A stretch of DNA of 11,957 nt from JAJBWD01 sp041821285. Lineage in GTDB: Bacteria; Bacillota; Clostridia; Clostridiales; Clostridiaceae. Below, in pieces: positions 1 to 5,676 of the stretch. The stretch covers positions 1 to 11,957 of the forward strand of contig JBGUER010000099.1 in assembly GCA_041821285.1 (NCBI GenBank). Reading direction: 5' to 3'. Positions within the stretch are counted from its first letter, which is position 1. Each line of letters begins with the position of its first letter. The translations under genes were made by a program, and so were the position numbers. The notes under the pieces are model-generated. The model was not told where the DNA came from and searched no databases. It was given only the letters and a program-made list of their open reading frames with translations.

Positions 1-131
1 TAGAAGGTTCAAATGTAGATTTAGCAGAACAGTTCACATTAATGATAGAGTCGACAAGAGCTTACCAAGCAAATGGAAAGATGATTTCTAAAAGTGATGA
101 AATACTTCAAACGTTGGTTAATTTAACATAA
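1..131 (+). CDS. flgE: Flagellar hook/rod-family protein FlgE, C-terminal end (5' partial)
   Basis: This is the last 42 codons of a gene that begins before the window, read in the frame starting at base 3 and ending with TAA at 129-131. The tail contains NVDLAEQFTLMIESTRAYQAN followed closely by ISKSDEILQTLVNL. That is the conserved C-terminal helix shared by FlgE, FlgF and FlgG, which lines the core (D0) of hook and distal rod. The family assignment is firm. The choice of FlgE (hook) over FlgG rests on position, because in clostridia and bacilli flgE is normally directly followed by the small flbD/swrD gene, as here. The protein is exported through the flagellar type III apparatus encoded downstream. 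A hairpin follows the stop codon by about 9 nt. Confidence 0.85.
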   Translation, partial: EGSNVDLAEQFTLMIESTRAYQANGKMISKSDEILQTLVNLT

Positions 132-139
132 ATTGTAAA

Positions 140-173
140 TGCTAAACAATAGGTATAAATCTATTGTTTAGCA
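140..173 (+). terminator. Perfect 13-bp hairpin between flgE and flbD (possible partial terminator or RNA-stability element)
   Basis: TGCTAAACAATAG at 140-152 pairs perfectly with CTATTGTTTAGCA at 161-173 around an 8-nt loop (GTATAAAT). It lies in the 66-nt gap between the flgE stop and the flbD start. The tract after the stem, AATTTATTTATAAA, is T-rich but broken by A residues, so it is a poor intrinsic terminator. As the surrounding genes plainly form one operon, partial termination or protection of the upstream mRNA 3' end is more likely than a full stop. I see no matching -35/-10 promoter pair downstream of it. Confidence 0.5.
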
Positions 174-197
174 AATTTATTTATAAATGGAGGGAAA

Positions 198-383
198 ATG
201 ATTAAACTAACAGGTTTAAATCACAAAGAATTTTATTTGAATAATAATTTAATAGAGAAAATAGAGCCAATTCCTGAAAGCCTTATAACATTGAATAATG
301 GTAAGAAATATTTGGTTCTTGAATCTATAGAAGATATATTAATCTATATTAGAGAAGATAAAAGAGCTATTTTTAGAGGTTAG
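198..383 (+). CDS. flbD: FlbD/SwrD family flagellar protein
   Basis: This 61-residue protein has the features of the FlbD family: an N-terminal MIKLTGLN segment, a central (I/L)EKIEP stretch, then an IT.NNGKKYLV segment and an ESIEDI helix. It has no membrane segment or signal peptide. In Bacillus subtilis the homologue SwrD sits in the fla/che operon and raises flagellar torque to support swarming, and placement directly upstream of motA/motB fits a stator-related role. The start ATG is preceded by a strong GGAGGG site at 189-194. The stop codon overlaps the motA ribosome binding site, so flbD and motA are translationally coupled. Family membership is clear; the torque role is transferred from Bacillus. 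Confidence 0.93.
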   Translation: MIKLTGLNHKEFYLNNNLIEKIEPIPESLITLNNGKKYLVLESIEDILIYIREDKRAIFRG

Positions 384-393
384 GAGGGATTTT

Positions 394-1203
394 ATGAAAC
401 GAGATTTGACAACAATAATAGGTGTACTAGCAGGATTTGGAATGATATTTTTTGGAATATCCTCTGGAGGAGGAGCCATAATATTATTTTTAAATTTTCC
501 TTCATTTATTATAACTGTAGGTGGTTCATTTTGCTCATTATTAGTTAACTATCCTATAGAAAATATAAAGCTTATACCAACTATATTTAAAAAATCAACT
601 GAAAATTTAAATTATTCTAAAGAAGATATAATAAGTCAATTTACTGAAATATCAAAAAAAGCTAGAAAGGATGGGCTATTATCTTTAGAAGATGATATAG
701 ATGATATAGATGATGAATTTTTCAAAAAAGGTCTTCAAATGGTGGTAGATGGTATAGAACCTGAAACTATTAAAGAAATATTGGAACTAGAAACTGATGA
801 AATGGATAGAAGACATGAGGATGGAGCGGGTATATTTAGGGCTTGGGGTGCATATGCACCAGCATTTGGGATGATAGGAACTTTAATTGGCTTGATTATT
901 ATGTTAGCTAATTTAGATGATTCCTCAGCTATAGCATCTGGTATGGCAGCAGCTTTAGTTACAACTTTCTATGGTTCAGTAATGGCTAATATTTTCTTTA
1001 ACCCTATTGCTGCTAAACTTTCTTTGAAAAATGGTAAGGAATTAGAAATTAGAGAAATGGTTTTAGAGGGAATTCTATCTATACAGGCAGGAGTAAATCC
1101 TAGAATAATAGAAGATAAACTTATATCCTATCTATCACCTAAAGAGAGAATATTATATAATAATAAATCAAATAATAAGGGAGAAGTGGCAGAAGATGTC
1201 TAG
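394..1203 (+). CDS. motA: Flagellar motor stator protein MotA
   Basis: MotA forms, with MotB, the ion-conducting stator that pushes on the rotor protein FliG. The 269-residue protein has the usual four membrane segments, two near the N terminus (about 7-52) and two after a large cytoplasmic loop (about 153-172 and 183-203). Pro156 in APAFGMIGTL and Pro204 in FFNPIAAK match the two conserved channel-side prolines of the family. The cytoplasmic loop carries the family's ARKDGLLSLE and GLQMVVDG motifs. Between them lies a short acidic repeat (DDIDDIDDE) encoded by a 9-bp tandem repeat at 691-714. The start has an AGGAGGG site at 382-388. The 3' end overlaps motB by 8 nt, which suits equal-order synthesis of the two stator subunits. 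Confidence 0.97.
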   Translation: MKRDLTTIIGVLAGFGMIFFGISSGGGAIILFLNFPSFIITVGGSFCSLLVNYPIENIKLIPTIFKKSTENLNYSKEDIISQFTEISKKARKDGLLSLEDDIDDIDDEFFKKGLQMVVDGIEPETIKEILELETDEMDRRHEDGAGIFRAWGAYAPAFGMIGTLIGLIIMLANLDDSSAIASGMAAALVTTFYGSVMANIFFNPIAAKLSLKNGKELEIREMVLEGILSIQAGVNPRIIEDKLISYLSPKERILYNNKSNNKGEVAEDV

Positions 1204-1954
1204 GAGAAAAAGAAGTGGCAGTGAAGGCCCCAAATCAGATGGTTGGATTGCAACTTTTTCTGACACCATGACTCTTCTATTAACATTTTTTATTTTGCTA
1301 TATTCTTTTTCAAGTGTAGATTCAATTAAATTCCAACAGATAGCTGAATCTCTTCAAAATGTTTTAACTGGGTCTAATGGGTCTACTATTTTAGAGCAGA
1401 ATATGGAAGATGGAACCACACCAATTCAAATAGATGCTACTGATGCTCAAGATTCAACAGATAATAGCCTTGAATCTGAAGTAGATGAACAAGATAAAAA
1501 CATAAAAGAACTATATGAAACTGTATCTGAATATGTATCTGAAAATAATTTAGAAGCATTGGTTTCCATAAAAGAAAATAAAAGAGGGGTAGTACTTGAA
1601 ATGAAAGACAGTGTACTTTTCAATTCAGGAAGTGCAGATGTTCTATCTACAAGTATTGCTTTGCTAGATAAGGTAGATGGTTTAATAAAAACTTTAGATA
1701 ATGAAATAATAGTTGAAGGTCATACTGATAATACTCCTATTCATAATTCTAAATTTGACAGCAATTGGGAACTATCTACACAAAGAGCTATAAATGTGGT
1801 AAAATATTTTATTGATGTTAAAAAAAATACTGCTTCTAGATTTAGTGCCCAAGGATATAGTGAATATAATCCAATAGTGGCCAATGATACAACCACTAAT
1901 AAAGCGAAAAATAGAAGAGTTAATGTTTTAATTATCGCAGATGATGATGAATAA
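1196..1954 (+). CDS. motB: Flagellar motor stator protein MotB
   Basis: This is the peptidoglycan-anchored stator subunit. One membrane segment (about residues 18-38) carries the essential ion-binding aspartate, Asp23 in TFSDTMTLLL. A linker rich in acidic and polar residues follows (about 55-120). An OmpA-like peptidoglycan-binding domain covers roughly 128-248, with EGHTDN at 174-179 and NRRV at 239-242. The membrane segment mixes features of proton-type MotB (the following SSVDSIKFQ) and of sodium-type MotS/PomB (TFSD and FFILLYSFS), so the coupling ion is uncertain. The start lies inside the end of motA, after a GGGAG site. An A8 run sits at 1820-1827. Confidence 0.97.
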   Translation: MSRRKRSGSEGPKSDGWIATFSDTMTLLLTFFILLYSFSSVDSIKFQQIAESLQNVLTGSNGSTILEQNMEDGTTPIQIDATDAQDSTDNSLESEVDEQDKNIKELYETVSEYVSENNLEALVSIKENKRGVVLEMKDSVLFNSGSADVLSTSIALLDKVDGLIKTLDNEIIVEGHTDNTPIHNSKFDSNWELSTQRAINVVKYFIDVKKNTASRFSAQGYSEYNPIVANDTTTNKAKNRRVNVLIIADDDE

Positions 1955-1965
1955 AGGAGATTATT

Positions 1966-2436
1966 ATGAGTGAAATTGAAGAACCAAAAAAGAAAAGGAA
2001 ATTATTACCTTTCATTATAATTTTATCTGTTATTTTAGTGTTTGTAGCAGGGTTTTCTTATTACTATTTTGTTATTAGAAATAAAATCGATCAAGTTGAT
2101 TCAAGTAAAATTGAAACTCCAGCTTATTCTTATGGATTAGATGAAATGCTTGTAAATTTAAATGAAAGTACAACAAATAGGTATTTGAAAATTATAGTTT
2201 ATTTAGGATATGATGAAAAAAAATTAAATGATGAAATAGCTACTGATGAACCATTTATAAATGATGCAGTTATATCTGTTTTAAGATCTAAATGTGTTTC
2301 TGATTTAACGGTTTCAGAAGATGGAGAGTCTGAAAATGAAAAGGTTCTTAAACAAGAAATTATAGATGCAGTAAATCCACTTCTTGAAAATGGGGAATTA
2401 AAAGAAGTATATTTTACTGAATTTATCGTAAACTAG
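1966..2436 (+). CDS. fliL: Flagellar basal body-associated protein FliL
   Basis: This 156-residue single-pass membrane protein starts with a basic cytoplasmic stub (EEPKKKRK). A membrane helix at about 13-36 and an extracytoplasmic domain follow. The segment LDEMLVNLNESTTNRYLKIIVYLGYD is the FliL core strand pattern, and the C terminus (LKEVYFTEFIVN) is typical of the family. FliL forms rings around the stator plug linker in several bacteria and affects stator activation and torque. Its place directly after motA-motB and before fliO-fliP matches the usual Gram-positive order. The start ATG has an AAGGAG site at 1953-1958 overlapping the motB stop. Confidence 0.95.
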   Translation: MSEIEEPKKKRKLLPFIIILSVILVFVAGFSYYYFVIRNKIDQVDSSKIETPAYSYGLDEMLVNLNESTTNRYLKIIVYLGYDEKKLNDEIATDEPFINDAVISVLRSKCVSDLTVSEDGESENEKVLKQEIIDAVNPLLENGELKEVYFTEFIVN

Positions 2437-2444
2437 GTGATTAG

Positions 2445-2804
2445 ATGGATATTTTTTTAAGTGTTTTAAAATTAATTATATTTTTACCTCTAATATTGTT
2501 TATGATATATTTTTCTTTGAAATATGGAGGTAGTAAATTAAATAATTTCCAAAATGGAAAATTTATAAAGATAATAGAAAGAGTCAATTTATCAAAAGAT
2601 AATAGCGTAGTTCTTACAAAATTAGGTGAAAAATATTATATTCTTTCTTCAAGTAATTCCAATGTTGAAATATTAAAAGAGCTTACTGAAGAAGAAGCTA
2701 TAAAAATAACAACTACTAAAATTGATAATAATAATAATAATAATAAAATAAACTTAAATTTTTTTAATAGAAAAGGTAAAAATGATAATGAAAAAGAAAA
2801 CTAA
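2445..2804 (+). CDS. fliO: Flagellar biosynthetic protein FliO (FliZ-type)
   Basis: The 119-residue protein has one membrane helix (about 3-25) and a small cytoplasmic domain with GGSKLNNFQNGKFIKIIERVNLSKDNSVVLTKLG...YYILSSS, the FliO/FliZ pattern. FliO helps FliP assemble into the export-gate complex and is not part of the finished gate. The C-terminal tail is low complexity: a run of six Asn codons made by an AAT repeat (2725-2746), then N/K-rich sequence. The start uses AGGTGA at 2435-2440, which overlaps the fliL stop. The 3' end overlaps fliP by 17 or 23 nt, depending on which fliP start is used. The protein is poorly conserved in sequence, so position between fliL and fliP adds much to the call. 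Confidence 0.9.
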   Translation: MDIFLSVLKLIIFLPLILFMIYFSLKYGGSKLNNFQNGKFIKIIERVNLSKDNSVVLTKLGEKYYILSSSNSNVEILKELTEEEAIKITTTKIDNNNNNNKINLNFFNRKGKNDNEKEN

Positions 2805-3552
2805 TTTATTGATAATGTTATTTGCTTTTACTTTTGTACTACTTATTTCAACTAAAGTAATGGCTACAGATTCAATACCTATACCTAAGATAGGTATTAA
2901 TATAGATTCTGCAGATACACCAACTGAATATGTAGATAGTATAAAACTTTTACTATTACTTACAGTTTTAACACTACTTCCATCATTTATTGTAATGATG
3001 ACAAGTTTTTTGCGAATAATAGTGGTTTTTGGATTTTTAAGAAGTGCATTAGGAACTTCTCAATCACCACCAAATCAAGTTTTAATAGGACTTGCTCTTT
3101 TCCTTACTATTTTTATAATGATGCCTACAGTAACAGAGATTAATGATACTGCTGTGCAGCCTTATATCAATAGCGAAATAACTCAAGATGAGGCTATAGA
3201 AATAGGTGCTAAACCTATCCGAACATTTATGTTAAAGCAAACAAGACAAAAGGATTTATCACTTTTTATAGAAATATCAGGAGAGCAAGACAGTGAAGAT
3301 ATAGATTCAGTTCCTATCACAACAATAATTCCATCTTTTATGATTAGTGAACTAAGGAGAGCATTTGAAATTGGATTTTTATTATACATTCCTTTCTTAA
3401 TAATAGACCTTGTGGTAGCTAGTATACTTATGTCTATGGGTATGTTTATGGTTCCTCCGGTAATGGTTTCACTTCCATTTAAACTTTTGTTATTTGTTAT
3501 GGTGGATGGATGGTATTTAATAGTAAAATCTTTAGTTTTAAGTTTTAGATGA
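2782..3552 (+). CDS. fliP: Flagellar export gate protein FliP
   Basis: FliP forms the five-copy core of the type III export gate in the cytoplasmic membrane. The 256-residue protein begins with a cleavable-type signal peptide: basic KKK, a hydrophobic run and VMA before TDS, about residues 1-28. The FliP/SctR core follows, with SFLRIIVVFGFLRSALG, then SQSPPNQVLIGLALFLT, ISELRRAFEIGFLLYIPFLI and MVPPVMVSLPFKLLLFVMVDGW. Two in-frame starts are possible, ATG at 2782 and ATG at 2788. The AAAGGT at 2772-2777 sits 4 nt before the first and 10 nt before the second. The second gives the cleaner MKKKTN signal start. The gene overlaps fliO, consistent with coupling, and fliQ follows after 9 nt. Confidence 0.96.
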   Translation: MIMKKKTNLLIMLFAFTFVLLISTKVMATDSIPIPKIGINIDSADTPTEYVDSIKLLLLLTVLTLLPSFIVMMTSFLRIIVVFGFLRSALGTSQSPPNQVLIGLALFLTIFIMMPTVTEINDTAVQPYINSEITQDEAIEIGAKPIRTFMLKQTRQKDLSLFIEISGEQDSEDIDSVPITTIIPSFMISELRRAFEIGFLLYIPFLIIDLVVASILMSMGMFMVPPVMVSLPFKLLLFVMVDGWYLIVKSLVLSFR

Positions 3553-3561
3553 GGTGATTAA

Positions 3562-3828
3562 ATGAGCGAATCCATGGTTACATCTGTTGTTAAAGATGCT
3601 ATATTTACAGGTCTTTTAATTGCTGCTCCAATCCTTGCCGTAGCGTTAATAGTTGGACTTTTGATAAGCATTCTTCAAGCCACTACTCAAATTCAAGAGC
3701 AAACCTTAACCTTTGTACCAAAACTTATTGCAATAGCTGCAGTTGGTATACTAACAGGTTCTTGGATGCTTCATATGATGGTGGATTTTACTACCAGAAT
3801 ATTTGATAAGATATCTAATATAATGTAG
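3562..3828 (+). CDS. fliQ: Flagellar export gate protein FliQ
   Basis: This 88-residue protein has two membrane helices (about 15-37 and 52-73). It carries the family motifs APILAVALIVGLLISILQATTQIQEQTL and FVPKLIAIAAVGILTGSWML. FliQ wraps around FliP and FliR in the export gate, in about four copies. Length and hallmark residues match the family over the whole protein. GAGGTGA at 3550-3556, overlapping the fliP stop, provides the ribosome binding site. The stop TAG at 3826-3828 forms part of the binding site for the next gene, so export-gate subunits are made from tightly coupled cistrons. Confidence 0.97.
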   Translation: MSESMVTSVVKDAIFTGLLIAAPILAVALIVGLLISILQATTQIQEQTLTFVPKLIAIAAVGILTGSWMLHMMVDFTTRIFDKISNIM

Positions 3829-3832
3829 GTGA
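3827..3832 (+). promoter_or_regulatory. Ribosome binding site that favours a TTG start for fliR-flhB
   Basis: AGGTGA sits 5 nt before TTG 3838, the same motif and near-identical spacing used by fliQ and fliO. The alternative GTG at 3829 lies inside this motif and has no purine-rich site upstream (GATATCTAATATAATGT). The protein then starts MIDTSYFLALIL rather than MNNLIDTSYF. Confidence 0.65.
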
Positions 3833-3837
3833 ATAAT

Positions 3838-5667
3838 TTGATTGACACTAGCTATTTTTTAGCACTTATTTTAGTTTTTTTAAGAATTATTACTTTTACT
3901 GCTTTAGTACCGATTTTTTTCCCAACTGGTACTCCAAATCAAGTTAAAGTAGGCTTTTCACTGATAATTGCATATATTTTGGTTCCATCTATAGATATTC
4001 AAACATTAAACCAAATAAATAATATATATTATTTTGCATTTCAATGTATTGCCGAAGTAACAACAGGACTTACATTAGGATTTACAGTTAATCTTGTTTT
4101 TTTAAGTGCTAGATATGCAGGGAATATTTTAGATATGATAATAGGATTTTCCATGATGAGTTTCTATGATCCGTCATCAAGCAGTAATACCACTTTGATA
4201 GAGAGATTATTCTATTATACAAGTTTAGTTTTATTTTTAGTCCTAGATGCACATCATATTTTAATAAGAGCTTTAGTTGATAGTTTCACTAAAGTAAGTA
4301 TTGGTAAATTTATCTTTAATGAAAATACATTTTCTGTTGTTATGGAAAATTTTATAAATTTTTTCAGTATTGGACTTAGAATAGCAATTCCAATAGTTTT
4401 TGTGATATTAATCGCAGATATGGTGTTTGGCCTTGTGGCAAGATCAGTTCCTCAAATAAATATAATGATTTTAGGCTTACCACTTAAAATTATTATAGGT
4501 TTATCCGCAATATTTTTATCTGTTCCAATAATAATTAATTTAATAGAAAATTCATTTAATAGTGTTCCTGATTTGTTTAATAATTTTTATAAAATAATAC
4601 CTGTTATTTTAATTTTTGACGCAGAGGACAAAACAGAGGACCCAACGCCAAGAAAGAAAAGAGAATCTAAAGAAAAAGGACAGGTAGCAAAATCCAAAGA
4701 GCTTAGCTTATCCTTAACTTTAATAGCTATAACTTTATCCTTTCTTGTTTTTGGAAACTTTGCATTTGAACAATTAGGTAGGTTAATGACTTATTTTTTA
4801 GGATCAGAATTAATCAGTACTGTAAATTATTTAAGTTTAAAAAATATTGTTGTTACAGTTCTATTGAGATTTGCAATAATAATATTTCCATTTGTTTTAC
4901 CTATAATGATAGTAGGAGTACTGTCAAATTTTCTTCAAACAGGGTTTATTTTAACTGGTGACCCACTTAAACCTGATATAAAGAAGCTAAATCCTATAAG
5001 TGGATTTAAAAAAATATTTTCTATGAGATCGTTAGTAGACTTAGTAAAAAATACAGTTATAGTATTTGTTTTAGCATATGTAGGCTATCTTTTTGTTAAA
5101 GATAATTATAATATTATTTTAAACACAGGGAATTTAAAGTTTAGCTTAATGGCAGGTGTATTAAAAAAATATATAATAAATATATTCTTCAGGATAATAT
5201 TAGTTACTTTTGCTATATCATTACTTGATTTTATATACCAAAGATATCAGCATAATAAAGATTTAAAGATGTCAAAACAAGAGGTTAAGGAAGAATATAA
5301 GCAAGAAGAAGGAGACCCTCAAATAAAATCAAGAGTAAGACAAATCCAAAGAGATATGGCAAGGAAAAGGATGATGCAATCTGTTCCAGATGCCACTGTA
5401 GTAATAACAAACCCAACACATCTAGCTATAGTTTTGAAATACGATGAAGATAAAGATAAAGCACCTATAGTAACTGCTAAAGGCGCTGATAATATAGCTA
5501 CTAAAATAAAAGAGCTTGCCCTTGATAATGATATTCCTATAATAGAAAACAAACCTTTAGCTAGATTAATATATAAAGAAGTTGAGATAGACCAAGAAAT
5601 ACCTGCAGATATGTATGGAAAAGTTGCTGAAATACTAGCTATAGTATATAAAATCAAACGGAAATAA
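3838..5667 (+). CDS. fliR-flhB: Fused flagellar export gate protein FliR-FlhB
   Basis: One 609-residue open frame carries two export-gate subunits. Residues 1 to about 255 are FliR, with multiple membrane helices and the segments RIITFTALVPIFFP, GNILDMIIGFSMMSFYDP and QINIMILGLPLKIIIGL. From about residue 261, DAEDKTEDPTPRKKRESKEKGQVAKSKE is the N terminus of FlhB, with four membrane helices and a cytoplasmic domain. The self-cleavage site NPTH is intact at 525-528 and lies in VVITNPTHLAIVLKY; it is the switch from rod/hook to filament export. Both halves are near normal length, so neither is degraded. FliR and FlhB are each single copy in the gate, which makes a fusion compatible with assembly. 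Such fusions are known in Clostridium. TTG 3838 is preferred; GTG 3829 would add three residues. Confidence 0.96.
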   Translation: MIDTSYFLALILVFLRIITFTALVPIFFPTGTPNQVKVGFSLIIAYILVPSIDIQTLNQINNIYYFAFQCIAEVTTGLTLGFTVNLVFLSARYAGNILDMIIGFSMMSFYDPSSSSNTTLIERLFYYTSLVLFLVLDAHHILIRALVDSFTKVSIGKFIFNENTFSVVMENFINFFSIGLRIAIPIVFVILIADMVFGLVARSVPQINIMILGLPLKIIIGLSAIFLSVPIIINLIENSFNSVPDLFNNFYKIIPVILIFDAEDKTEDPTPRKKRESKEKGQVAKSKELSLSLTLIAITLSFLVFGNFAFEQLGRLMTYFLGSELISTVNYLSLKNIVVTVLLRFAIIIFPFVLPIMIVGVLSNFLQTGFILTGDPLKPDIKKLNPISGFKKIFSMRSLVDLVKNTVIVFVLAYVGYLFVKDNYNIILNTGNLKFSLMAGVLKKYIINIFFRIILVTFAISLLDFIYQRYQHNKDLKMSKQEVKEEYKQEEGDPQIKSRVRQIQRDMARKRMMQSVPDATVVITNPTHLAIVLKYDEDKDKAPIVTAKGADNIATKIKELALDNDIPIIENKPLARLIYKEVEIDQEIPADMYGKVAEILAIVYKIKRK

Positions 5668-5676
5668 GGAGAAAGA

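Noticed and set aside
164..187. Possible vegetative promoter before flbD (TTGTTT and TATAAA).
   Set aside because: The spacer is only 12 nt and TTGTTT is part of the hairpin stem, so it is unlikely to act as a promoter.
691..714. A 9-bp tandem repeat (GATGATATA) in motA.
   Set aside because: It encodes an acidic DDI repeat where MotA loops are normally acidic. Fewer than three copies and a frame-neutral unit give no sign of special function.
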